A stretch of 10,154 bases of DNA from the NCBI GenBank assembly GCA_039809365.1, contig JBDHUV010000023.1, positions 1 to 10,154 of the forward strand. Direction: 5' to 3'. Position numbers and translations under genes: made by a program. The notes beneath the pieces were generated by a model. The model was not told the origin of the DNA, made no database searches, and worked only from the letters and a program-made list of their open reading frames with translations. The DNA comes from JBDHUV01 sp039809365. GTDB taxonomy: Bacteria; Patescibacteriota; Microgenomatia; Levybacterales; GWA1-39-11. This document shows, one piece after another, positions 1 to 7,949 of the stretch (within the stretch, counting starts at the first letter, position 1; each line of letters opens with the position of its first letter).

Positions 1-1235
1 TGATCTGTAACTCCTTCTTGTGTTTGACTGTCTTTCCATATTGCAGTGATTAATGATTCTTTATCACAAGTAATTCCTTTGTTTTGTAGGAGATATCTAA
101 AAAGGCGGAATTCAGAAGGGGTAAGAGTATCACTAATATTTGTAATTCCTTTGAATATTTCATTCCTTTGTTCATCATATATGAACTTTTCTGTTTCTTC
201 TTTGAGGGTAGAGATATATTCTGCAAAAAGTGGAATTGTTATACTGTTGTCCTTTAATAACCCAACATGGGTAAGAAATTTTAACTCATCACAAGAATCA
301 TCTATATCAGCTTTCTTTTTAAGATGTTCTTTTTCATGGGGAAGTAAGTATTGCCATATCTCGTATAATGCTCCTCTAATTTGTCTATTGTTTAGTAAAT
401 ACTCAGAAAGATGTTCAGGTATTTTATCCTCTGAGAGGATAGCTTCATAAGCAATTTTAGAAAGTTTACCATGACCGCCTGTTAGATGAAAAATTTCATC
501 TTTTACCTTCTCATCTTTCTTCTGGACGATTTCTTCGATATAAGTGAGTCTAAAGTCAGGCTCTGTGGGATGAGATACTTTCATAAATACAGAATTTCCA
601 ATTAAGAATTCATAAAACTCTGTTAGCGTAGAAATATCTATGAGCATATCTATAGGGCGGGATAAAGCAAATATACAGGAAAATTTGTATTTTGCTCTAT
701 TTCTCAAAATCTTAAGATTTACAAAAAATTGCTCTGAGGCATCTTGTGCATATTGTTCAAATCTGTCTATAAGAAATACTAGAGATATCTCTTTTTCCAA
801 TGCCAAAAAATCTATTGATTTTTTAAGTGATTGAAATAATATGAGTTCATCATTGTATTCAAGGGCTTCTTTTAGAAATGTATTAATTTTTTCACTTTCT
901 TTGTCCATTCTTCTTTCAGAAAGAGAATAGGAAAGAGAGACAAGCATAAATTTTGTTACATCGGCCAAAGGTCTATTTCTAATCTCTGAAAAATCCATAT
1001 AGACAAAGTGATATTTCTCTTGCTCTTGCCCAAGATTAAATTCTCTTACTTTCTTGTTATATGCCAGGAGCCTGAGTAACCTGCTTTTTCCTACTCCAGG
1101 AAGACCAAGTACTTGAGCTGAAGCTCCTTTTCTTATGTACCCAATTGTTTTTGAAATTTCATCCTGCAAAGATTGTGGAGGATATAAAGATTCGAAATAT
1201 TTGGCTTCGTTTACATACGATAGATTTTTTGTCAT
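1..1235 (-). CDS. P-loop ATPase with C-terminal OmpR-type winged helix (partial, 3' end off the left edge)
   Basis: The minus-strand frame starts at ATG 1235-1233 and stays open to the window edge (411 full codons), so the C-terminus is missing. Residues 44-51 are a Walker A loop (GLPGVGKS). Residues 152-157 are a Walker B strand (LVFLID, Asp157), and ALSRP at 190-194 resembles a sensor-1 strand. GGHGKLSK at 253-260 matches the GGH motif after the nucleotide domain in STAND/AAA_16-type ATPases. From about residue 371 the sequence LTPSEFRLFRYLLQNKGI, followed by a DKESLITAIW segment, fits the first helices of the Trans_reg_C (OmpR/PhoB) winged helix; its recognition helix would lie beyond the edge. 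I infer a nucleotide-dependent DNA-binding regulator in the cytoplasm. The order ATPase then winged helix is the reverse of SARP/AfsR proteins. It diverges from the giant gene across 75 bp, so control of that gene is possible but not shown. No Shine-Dalgarno sequence is visible. The ATPase is secure, the winged helix likely, the target unknown. Confidence 0.85.
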   Translation of the reverse strand, partial: MTKNLSYVNEAKYFESLYPPQSLQDEISKTIGYIRKGASAQVLGLPGVGKSRLLRLLAYNKKVREFNLGQEQEKYHFVYMDFSEIRNRPLADVTKFMLVSLSYSLSERRMDKESEKINTFLKEALEYNDELILFQSLKKSIDFLALEKEISLVFLIDRFEQYAQDASEQFFVNLKILRNRAKYKFSCIFALSRPIDMLIDISTLTEFYEFLIGNSVFMKVSHPTEPDFRLTYIEEIVQKKDEKVKDEIFHLTGGHGKLSKIAYEAILSEDKIPEHLSEYLLNNRQIRGALYEIWQYLLPHEKEHLKKKADIDDSCDELKFLTHVGLLKDNSITIPLFAEYISTLKEETEKFIYDEQRNEIFKGITNISDTLTPSEFRLFRYLLQNKGITCDKESLITAIWKDSQTQEGVTD

Positions 1236-1241
1236 AGTAGT

Positions 1242-1247
1242 ATTTTA
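1242..1247 (-). promoter_or_regulatory. Candidate -10 element of the ATPase gene (TAAAAT)
   Basis: On the minus strand TAAAAT (5 of 6 to TATAAT) lies exactly 6 nt before the ATG at 1235, which would put the transcription start on the A of the start codon (a leaderless mRNA). I found no convincing -35 hexamer at 16-18 bp, so this rests on the -10 and its spacing alone. Confidence 0.35.
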
Positions 1248-1276
1248 CCAAATTAATTGTGAATCATTTGTAATGT

Positions 1277-1312
1277 TTGTGTGAAGTAGTACGAGATTTA
1301 TATTTATATAAT
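1277..1312 (+). promoter_or_regulatory. Candidate promoter of the giant gene, two possible -10 elements
   Basis: TATATT at 1299-1304 lies 6 nt before ATG 1311, with a weak TTGTGT at 1277-1282 (16-bp spacer). A perfect TATAAT at 1307-1312 overlaps that ATG and lies 10 nt before a second in-frame ATG at 1323, but it has no -35 at the right distance. Either reading predicts a leaderless or nearly leaderless mRNA. They differ in start codon by four residues. There is no Shine-Dalgarno-like sequence before either ATG. Confidence 0.4.
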
Positions 1313-4300
1313 GCATAACACTATGAATGAGCAATTGACAGCACCTATAACTACGCGCCATACTAGTAGTATGGCTGAAAATGCAGAAATGAATACACCT
1401 ATTATTCCAGGTCCTTCTATTGAATATGCTCCGTCTGTTTCCAAACCTGAAAACGCTCATATTGATCAAGTAGAGGCTTCTAATATAAGATCTGAGATAG
1501 AAGGAATACAAGACTCAACAGTTTTTACAAATAATTTTAATGAGGTTATTTCCTCCTTAAACTTTTCAGAGCAAAAAAGGTTAAAGCAAATATGGAAAGA
1601 AACTGACTCATCAAAAAGACCAGCTCTTCTTCGATCTTTGCAACGACTAGATAATGAATTACAGAATCACAGTGTAATTCAGGACTCTAAAGAGGTTATA
1701 AAGAAAGAGGATCAACTTGTTAAAAAAAAGTCAGAATCAGGAAAATTTAATGTATCTAACGAAATAGTATACGAAAATTCTAGTATTCCTAATACTGAGG
1801 AAGGATTTAAAAAACGAATAGAAAATGCTAAAAGAGCATATGAACAGATTTATACTGAACTACAAAGTAGCCCTCACCATATTTTAATTGGAAAACTAAC
1901 AAATTTGCAAAGAGAAGATTTATTAAATCGTTTAAAAGAAGTTATTTCTGATGGGTTTACGAAAGAACAAGAAGAGGCAATTATAGCTGCACATCTTGAA
2001 GGAGATAACCCAGTATATGAACTTAACCTACCTAATATCCTAGCGAAAAATAGAATTCTTAAATATGGAGTGGGATATAAGGAAGATGAAAAGGTAGATC
2101 ATTCTAAAAGAGATTTATTTAGTAAAGAGGAAATTAGAATTCTTATGGAATTTGGTATTACTGGAAGTGGTGAAGATTCTTCCAGAAGAAGTAGGTCTAC
2201 TTCTGGTCTAAAAAGAGCAACAATGCAAGAATTGTTGGAAGATAATAGGGAAAGAGAGGAGACATCTAAGGAAAGTATATCTCAGGCAGAGACTCCAGAA
2301 GAAATAAAGGATATTATAGACGGAGACGAATTCCGAAGTGGAATACACATTGTAAAAAGTTCATTTCTATCCAAAATAAATAACCCAATAGAAAGGCATG
2401 CTGCCATACTAGAATTTAACGAAAAATATGAACAAAGAATAGAGGAGATATCTTTATTATGTGATAGCGGAAGAGCTGATATAGATGACTTGAGAAATAG
2501 AGCAGTTGAATTAAATGAGATACTTCATGAAGATTTAAGGAAGATTATCAAAGAAAGTGATGGTGGGAAAGAAGGATTCTCAAAAATAAGAAATATTGAA
2601 GAATTAGCTCAAGTTATGGAACAGACAGATCAAAAATGGAAATTACCAGAGAATAGAATTTATAATGAAGCAACTGGAAGAATTAATACTGCTAATTTCA
2701 TGAACTGGGTTAGAGACAGAATTGTTACATTACATAATGATGATCCTGATTCAGTCTTAAATTTTATGCAAGGAATTGTGATTGAATCCACTGAGTTATT
2801 TAGACCTATTGCAATTAATACTGTTTTTCGTGATCCAGGGACGTATCTTACAAGTGGACATTTGATGGATGAGAATGGGGTGCGTTTCACTTATGAGAAG
2901 CTAAAGGAAGAGATTATTTATGAAGTCTGGTTACATGGTGGGTTGCGAAATAATGATGTTGCTTTTAAGAAAATCATGATGGTTGAGAAAAAAAACCCTG
3001 AAGCAGTTATGAGTATCGCAGATGGAAATTTGGTCTCAAAGCCGGGAACTATGGAAGCAGTTTTTACTACTCCTGAAAATTTTATAGAAGATTTTCAGGA
3101 AGAGGGTGGTAGAAGAACAGAGAAAGACACAAGAATAGGTAGTGCTATAAGAGAAGCATTCCTTATTTACTATAATATAGCAGATTACGAAAAGCTAGTC
3201 TCTTTATTAGGAGAAGATGCTCTCTATTTTACAAAGGAAGGACTTTATGAAGCGACTAGAGAAGTAATGGAGAGTAAAAAAGTTGAGGTAAATAGCGATG
3301 TAGATATTGAAAATTATCTTGCTACTCAAGAAGGAGGTATTAAAATATCTAGTTGGTATGATCAAACAGGAAAGCTGAGAAAAGAAAAAATAGGCGAATT
3401 TATTTCAGCTTTGAATCCGTATAATATTCCAACTAAAGATGAAAGATTAATTAATGTAGTTCGAAAACTGGTTGAAAATCAAGCACAGAGCAATACTGGA
3501 GTAAGAAAAGGTCCTTTCGGTTCAGGGTATGCTGAATTATTAGCATTTTATCAAACATATCTTGGGGGCGCGGCAGGTAGAAATGATACTGCTTTAACAG
3601 GGTATAACTCAGACACTAAAGTAGAGTATTCTACCTTGTATCAGAATAAACAGTTAGATATATGGAGAGGTGGAGGAGCAGGAAGTATTTATACTTTGGG
3701 CGTCTTAAATAGAACAAAAGTTGATTATTTTACTGGAATGCCTACTCGTGATGGTAAATCTTTAATGCAATTATTAGAAGAGATGCATGAGAATGAGAGC
3801 GAGCTTAGACAGCAGAGAAAATTTTTATGGAAAATAATAGAGGCGCGAATTTTAAAGGATTATAAGGACGCTGGGATAGATAGTGATACATTAATTACAG
3901 GTTCACTACAAAAGGAAATAGATAAAGAAATGAATAGAATTCTACGACTGAATGAGAGGAAACATGAAAGATATTTACAACCTGACTTTTTAGAGGAAAA
4001 GGAAAGGCTTAAAGCTCTAGGAATGAATGAGGCAGAGATAGAGTTGAAATTAGCGGAGAAGTTTAAAGAAGAATGGTTGGAAATTGAAGAAAACGAAATA
4101 GAAGCAAACCTTCGAAGTGAAACGGCTGGAAAAAGTATAGAAGAAAGAGCTGCTATTGTAAAGAGAGAATTAGAAAGGAGAGAGAGATTATATGAATTTG
4201 ACATTAATTTAGGGAAACAATATAAACAAAAGGAGCTTAATGCTCAATCTGTTGTAAAACAGACTGCTAAAAAAATTGTTTTCGCTCCAAATGAATTTCA

Positions 4301-5156
4301 GCAATGGTCTTCAAATCAAGCTGAAAAAGCATTTAATATTTACGGTGATATAACAAGTGGGTCAGATATTGATCCTACAAAATTCATTTCTGTTGATCAG
4401 TATGGGATAGTAAGAATTAATCAAGAGGCTTTTATTAACCAAATATCGGATGGTCTTATAAAGCCAGCTCGTTATGCGTTCTCGTCCTCAGGGATTCCTT
4501 TAGCTCAGATGGTTCGTAGAATGGTTTTATTGGATAAAGAAGCTGACGAGAAAGAACATAAAAAACCCTATTTTGAGGATATGACATTGGCAGAAACAAT
4601 ATTTGGAAAGGATATTTGGTCTATGACTCAAATCATGGTAAATAGAGAGATAAATGAAGCTCGTAAAAATCCTAATAATGCAGAGAGTGATGTTTATAAT
4701 CATGAGCTTAACTTTGTAAACAGTGATGGAACTATAAGCAATAGAGCGATATTGCAAGCTTTATTAGGAGCTCCTAAAGAGGAAATAGAAGATTATGAAA
4801 ATAATAAAGAAGTAGTGGATAAAATATTGAGTAAAGATTTCAAAATTGTTGATGTTGATAAAATACTTGTAAAGGCATATGTTAAAGTACGTATAGCACG
4901 ATTATTACAGTCTCATTCAGAACGATATAGCCCTTATACTCAATGGGACTTTCAGACTAAAGAATCTCTATTAAGTGGTCTATTCATGAACCCCTATTTT
5001 GATTTAGAAGATGTAAATGATATTAGAAAATTTTCACATAATGAAGTGATGACAAATATAAAAAAAGATATAAAAAAGGGTGGGGTTTTTGGAAATGTAT
5101 TTATAAAAGGTTTTGGAGAAGGAATACTTTATTTTTTTAGTAAAGTATTTGGATAG
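1311..5156 (+). CDS. Giant hydrophilic protein of unknown function (1281 aa), partly coiled coil
   Basis: I do not recognise this protein. It has no signal peptide and no clear membrane segment, so it is probably cytoplasmic. Residues 1-60 are a low-complexity Pro/Ser/Thr/Asn leader. Residues 75-280 look charged and helical. A Ser/Arg-rich linker follows (about 286-330, with SSRRSRSTSG). Residues 430-820 look globular, rich in aromatics, with two glycine clusters (LGGAAGRND near 751 and WRGGGAGSIY near 785). Residues 820-985 are strongly charged Glu/Lys/Arg helix typical of coiled coil. Residues 990-1281 are mixed, ending in a short Gly/Phe-rich hydrophobic tail (from about 1258). I see only one cysteine (about 384). 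No nucleotide-binding or protease motif stands out. The start could be ATG 1311 or 1323 (see promoter). It diverges from the ATPase-winged-helix gene and converges on the VirB6-like gene with an 8-bp gap. A structural or effector role linked to the secretion-like neighbour is possible but unsupported by motifs. Confidence 0.9.
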   Translation: MHNTMNEQLTAPITTRHTSSMAENAEMNTPIIPGPSIEYAPSVSKPENAHIDQVEASNIRSEIEGIQDSTVFTNNFNEVISSLNFSEQKRLKQIWKETDSSKRPALLRSLQRLDNELQNHSVIQDSKEVIKKEDQLVKKKSESGKFNVSNEIVYENSSIPNTEEGFKKRIENAKRAYEQIYTELQSSPHHILIGKLTNLQREDLLNRLKEVISDGFTKEQEEAIIAAHLEGDNPVYELNLPNILAKNRILKYGVGYKEDEKVDHSKRDLFSKEEIRILMEFGITGSGEDSSRRSRSTSGLKRATMQELLEDNREREETSKESISQAETPEEIKDIIDGDEFRSGIHIVKSSFLSKINNPIERHAAILEFNEKYEQRIEEISLLCDSGRADIDDLRNRAVELNEILHEDLRKIIKESDGGKEGFSKIRNIEELAQVMEQTDQKWKLPENRIYNEATGRINTANFMNWVRDRIVTLHNDDPDSVLNFMQGIVIESTELFRPIAINTVFRDPGTYLTSGHLMDENGVRFTYEKLKEEIIYEVWLHGGLRNNDVAFKKIMMVEKKNPEAVMSIADGNLVSKPGTMEAVFTTPENFIEDFQEEGGRRTEKDTRIGSAIREAFLIYYNIADYEKLVSLLGEDALYFTKEGLYEATREVMESKKVEVNSDVDIENYLATQEGGIKISSWYDQTGKLRKEKIGEFISALNPYNIPTKDERLINVVRKLVENQAQSNTGVRKGPFGSGYAELLAFYQTYLGGAAGRNDTALTGYNSDTKVEYSTLYQNKQLDIWRGGGAGSIYTLGVLNRTKVDYFTGMPTRDGKSLMQLLEEMHENESELRQQRKFLWKIIEARILKDYKDAGIDSDTLITGSLQKEIDKEMNRILRLNERKHERYLQPDFLEEKERLKALGMNEAEIELKLAEKFKEEWLEIEENEIEANLRSETAGKSIEERAAIVKRELERRERLYEFDINLGKQYKQKELNAQSVVKQTAKKIVFAPNEFQQWSSNQAEKAFNIYGDITSGSDIDPTKFISVDQYGIVRINQEAFINQISDGLIKPARYAFSSSGIPLAQMVRRMVLLDKEADEKEHKKPYFEDMTLAETIFGKDIWSMTQIMVNREINEARKNPNNAESDVYNHELNFVNSDGTISNRAILQALLGAPKEEIEDYENNKEVVDKILSKDFKIVDVDKILVKAYVKVRIARLLQSHSERYSPYTQWDFQTKESLLSGLFMNPYFDLEDVNDIRKFSHNEVMTNIKKDIKKGGVFGNVFIKGFGEGILYFFSKVFG

Positions 5157-5164
5157 AGGTTATT

Positions 5165-7195
5165 TTATGCGGTTCTAGCACGAGTTGCAGCAATATATCT
5201 ACGTTGTTGACGAACGTGATTTAGGACCGCCATAGCGTACTGAAGCCTTTTCGCAGAAGCAGCAGTTTGTTGGATATTGTTTTCTTGAGAAGCAGTAGTA
5301 ACTCTTCTTTCAGCTTCTTCCACAATATCATTTGCTTGAGATAAATCCATATCTTGTGGCTGAACATTAAAAGTAGCGTGTAGTTGTCTATAAAGATTCT
5401 GTATCTCAGTCATATCAGTTAATCTCTCATTTGCTTCATTATATTCAGGAGTATTTGGGGTGGCTGTATTAAGGATATTTTGTGCATTGGTAACATCGTT
5501 ATCTATTGTAACCCATGCAGGTGTCTGTCTACGCCATGTACTGTTTTGTCTTTCATTTATAAGTTCTTCATAAGTTCTCTTACTGGTGAATCTGTCAATA
5601 ATATTTGCCAATCTACTAGTATCTTTACTCTCATTAATTTTTTGTTTTAAAGCAAAATTAAGAGTTCCTGTAGGTCTGCCGTGTTCATCTGTGCTCCAAA
5701 GTTTCTTTTTAACTGGACTACCAGCCTTTCTCATCACTCCTGTTGCTATACCAAAACCTTGTGGAATTGCTTGTTGGAATTTATTCTCGGGTGCTTTAAT
5801 GATTGCTTGTACCATATTTATTACTTCAGGTAACATGAGTATAAGTCCAAGCCCTAAAAGCGATCCAAGGTGTTTTGGGTTAAGAGAGTTCCCTATAAAT
5901 GGAGGAGCAAAAATAGAAGCATTATCGGGTATCTGATTAAATAATTGAATTATTGTACTTCCTAATAGAAACATTGCGAAGGTAAGCGGAAAAACCAAAA
6001 TATATTTTAATATGTGTCTAAACCAAGATCCCATTGTCCAAGGAGACCCAGGAATAAGACTCCCTGCAATCCAAATAGGAGCAATTGCAACATCTATTAA
6101 AATAAATAAATAAGATTTTATTAGGGCAATCCAAAGACGAAAAAGAGCAGATAAGACTGCAATTACAATTATAAGAAATGCAATTATTCCACCAACAAGA
6201 CCAAGTACTTCATTTCCTATACCTCCGAATCCTATTCCGCCTCCAATTCCTAGAGCTCCTAATCCTATACCAACTCCATATGCTAGATTCACACCAGGAA
6301 TTAAAAGTAAGGGAAGTGCCATCACGCCTGTTATAATTCCTCCCACTGCATTTCCTACTCCGTTATCGAAGATAGCAGAGATTTGGCTTCCGAGTCCTCT
6401 AGACGCATCATATGCAATCCCAGGTATGCCTCCTCCAAATGATCCTGTTGCTCCAAATGCCGTACTTCCTGCTAAACTACTTGGGCTAAGTGTTGGGATA
6501 GAAACTCCATCAATACTTGTGATTATTCCATACAGTAAATACATTACAAGATACATCATATCAATCAAAAAGCCAGATATGGCAAATGAAAAAGTAACCA
6601 AAATTAAAATAATGATTACCCTGGGGATAGAACTCTGAATAGTCATAACTGTTTTTGGATCAAAATTCCTCCTAAACATAATTCCCATTCCTACAACCAT
6701 AAATGCGATTACAAATAACACGTAGATAACATTTCTAAAGGCAACCCATACAGGAAGGAGTGGGCTTAGACCATTAAATCCAGCACTCACATTTTGAGCA
6801 AAAGATGACTTTACAATTCCAAAGTTTGAGGCGGTATATGAAGTGTAGTCATGTGTACTAATGGGGATATCAAATGTAAAGATCATCATTTTTGTAACTA
6901 CAGCGATTGCTCCTCCCCCTCCATTTTCCATAAATCCAATTTTTCCAGTTTCAGGATTTACTCCTAAACATTTTCCACTTGGATTAACTGGGTCAACTCC
7001 AGATAGTTGGCAAGAAATAGCAGCAAGTAGCTCTATAATCAGCATCTGTGTATGAGTACTGTAATCGTTTGGGACATCACTCTCTACGCGTGAAGGGAGA
7101 GCACTTTCTGTTGCTTGGGTTTGGGCAAAACTAAAAGGGGCAAGACTGTGTAAAAAAACCGATACAAAAATAAGCGCGGCAAGCAGGCGTTTCAT
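5165..7195 (-). CDS. VirB6/TrbL-like polytopic inner-membrane protein of a type IV secretion-like system
   Basis: The product is 676 aa from ATG 7195. Residues 1-24 are a classic signal peptide (MKRLL, hydrophobic core, then FSFA before Gln25). The exported N-terminal part has two cysteines (62 and 76) that could form a disulfide. Hydrophobic segments lie near residues 155-174, 191-223 (two helices), 285-317, 330-352, 353-380, 397-418 and 442-467. A glycine-rich stretch (about 230-330, with GIGLGALGIGGGIGFGG) interrupts them. The C-terminal 210 residues are hydrophilic, rich in Gln, Asn and Arg, and probably cytoplasmic. This layout, with the central segment RLWIALIKSYLF followed by a conserved-looking Trp/Pro/Gly stretch, fits VirB6/TrbL channel components of conjugation-type machines, which Patescibacteria commonly carry. 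An upstream in-frame TTG (7234) would add 13 residues, but it lies inside the -35 hexamer TTGACA and would bury the signal peptide, so I prefer the ATG. No VirB4, VirD4 or other T4SS gene is in the window. Confidence 0.75.
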   Translation of the reverse strand: MKRLLAALIFVSVFLHSLAPFSFAQTQATESALPSRVESDVPNDYSTHTQMLIIELLAAISCQLSGVDPVNPSGKCLGVNPETGKIGFMENGGGGAIAVVTKMMIFTFDIPISTHDYTSYTASNFGIVKSSFAQNVSAGFNGLSPLLPVWVAFRNVIYVLFVIAFMVVGMGIMFRRNFDPKTVMTIQSSIPRVIIILILVTFSFAISGFLIDMMYLVMYLLYGIITSIDGVSIPTLSPSSLAGSTAFGATGSFGGGIPGIAYDASRGLGSQISAIFDNGVGNAVGGIITGVMALPLLLIPGVNLAYGVGIGLGALGIGGGIGFGGIGNEVLGLVGGIIAFLIIVIAVLSALFRLWIALIKSYLFILIDVAIAPIWIAGSLIPGSPWTMGSWFRHILKYILVFPLTFAMFLLGSTIIQLFNQIPDNASIFAPPFIGNSLNPKHLGSLLGLGLILMLPEVINMVQAIIKAPENKFQQAIPQGFGIATGVMRKAGSPVKKKLWSTDEHGRPTGTLNFALKQKINESKDTSRLANIIDRFTSKRTYEELINERQNSTWRRQTPAWVTIDNDVTNAQNILNTATPNTPEYNEANERLTDMTEIQNLYRQLHATFNVQPQDMDLSQANDIVEEAERRVTTASQENNIQQTAASAKRLQYAMAVLNHVRQQRRYIAATRARTA

Positions 7196-7204
7196 ACTAT
7201 TTAC

Positions 7205-7234
7205 AGTATGGCTGAAAATTTGAGTGAATGTCAA
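7205..7234 (-). promoter_or_regulatory. Promoter of the VirB6-like gene (TTGACA-18-CATACT)
   Basis: On the minus strand a perfect -35 TTGACA (7234-7229) is followed after 18 bp by CATACT (7210-7205, 4 of 6 to TATAAT). The -10 ends 9 nt before ATG 7195, so transcription should begin about 0-5 nt before the start codon. That leaves no room for a ribosome binding site. It also rules out translation from the TTG that forms part of the -35. Confidence 0.6.
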
Positions 7235-7258
7235 TTACTTTAGTTATATATATTCCTG

Positions 7259-7286
7259 TTGACAGATCATGAGAGTCTGGTATTAT
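7259..7286 (+). promoter_or_regulatory. Promoter of the DUF5667-like gene (TTGACA-16-TATTAT)
   Basis: A perfect -35 TTGACA (7259-7264), a 16-bp spacer and TATTAT (7281-7286, 5 of 6) lie just before ATG 7296, with 9 nt between the -10 and the ATG. The upstream in-frame ATG at 7269 falls inside the spacer and so cannot be in the transcript. The -35 boxes of this and the opposing promoter are 24 bp apart, back to back. Confidence 0.65.
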
Positions 7287-7295
7287 TCAAGGTAT

Positions 7296-7856
7296 ATGAA
7301 ATATGTAATTATCGTGTTACTTTCTCTCTTTATATTTTCCTCAGTTACTTCTGTGTCTTATGCTCAAACAATTACTTTATCAGCAACAGATAGTGCAGTA
7401 GCAACCGCACCTGCAATCGTGCAGTATGATTTTCCTTATCCAGGAATCTTACCAGATCACCCGTTATACTTTATAAAAATAGTAAGAGACAGAGTCGTTG
7501 GATTCTTAATTAATGACCTTGTAAAAAAGGCAGAGTTTAATTTATTACAATCAGATAAACGGATATCTGCTGCTCAAATGTTATTTGATAAAGAGTCTGA
7601 TCAACTTGGAGTAGACACTCTTTCTAAAAGTAATAATTATATGCATAATGCTATCTCAGTGGCAAAAAAAGCAGAGAAAGCAAATCTTCCTACAGAAGCT
7701 GTAGTCGGCAAAATTGGAGTATCTATCTCAAAACATGAGGAAGTTATGAAATCTCTTATTGCTTCAAATAATCCTGAAAAAGATTCATTAAAAGCAGAGT
7801 ATAAAAGATTGGAATCAATAAAAGCGTATTATAAAAAATCATTCTCTAAAAAATAA
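7296..7856 (+). CDS. Secreted helical protein resembling DUF5667
   Basis: From ATG 7296 the product is 186 aa. Residues 1-23 form a signal peptide (MKYV, then a Val/Ile/Leu/Phe core, then VSYA before Gln24). There is no lipobox cysteine and no cysteine anywhere, so it should be released or peripherally attached outside the cytoplasmic membrane. Residues 49-67 carry PGILPDHPLYFIKIVRDRV. This matches the N-terminal pattern of DUF5667-like proteins (Leu-Pro-Asp/Ser-x-Pro-Leu-Tyr then a helix), followed by charged helices (75-186) with a Lys-rich tail ending SFSKK. The function of the family is not known to me. A longer reading from ATG 7269 adds nine residues before the signal peptide but would start inside the promoter spacer, so I reject it. 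The gene diverges from the VirB6-like gene, sharing a 100-bp promoter region. That fits a shared envelope-related regulon but does not prove it. Confidence 0.75.
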   Translation: MKYVIIVLLSLFIFSSVTSVSYAQTITLSATDSAVATAPAIVQYDFPYPGILPDHPLYFIKIVRDRVVGFLINDLVKKAEFNLLQSDKRISAAQMLFDKESDQLGVDTLSKSNNYMHNAISVAKKAEKANLPTEAVVGKIGVSISKHEEVMKSLIASNNPEKDSLKAEYKRLESIKAYYKKSFSKK

Positions 7857-7858
7857 TT

Positions 7859-7895
7859 TTTTCACAAAAAAGGGTGAATTTTCCTTCTGTGAAAA
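7859..7895 (+). repeat. Inverted repeat just after the DUF5667-like gene, possible weak terminator
   Basis: TTTTCACA (7859-7866) and TGTGAAAA (7888-7895) can form an 8-bp stem, with AAGG (7870-7873) and CCTT (7883-7886) extending it inward. It begins two bases after the stop codon. No U-run follows on the plus strand, so it is not a canonical intrinsic terminator. It could instead protect the 3' end of the mRNA. Confidence 0.35.
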
Positions 7896-7949
7896 CTCTT
7901 ACAAATCTCTTTAGCTTCATTCAATATACCCATAGTAAATTGATACAGT

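Noticed and set aside
46..834. Plus-strand open frames at 46-450 and 640-834
   Set aside because: They lie antisense within the ATPase gene, whose minus-strand frame carries Walker A, Walker B and winged-helix motifs. The plus-strand peptides show no family features.
2121..5156. Stop-codon reassignment (UGA as Gly or Trp)
   Set aside because: All long frames are intact under the standard code and use UGG for Trp, so there is no sign of the UGA recoding known in some other CPR lineages.
7196..7234. TTG 7234 as the start of the VirB6-like protein
   Set aside because: This TTG is the first half of a perfect TTGACA -35, and the extra 13 residues precede a complete signal peptide that starts at ATG 7195.
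7269..7295. ATG 7269 as the start of the DUF5667-like protein
   Set aside because: It lies in the 16-bp spacer of the TTGACA/TATTAT promoter and adds nine residues before a clean signal peptide.
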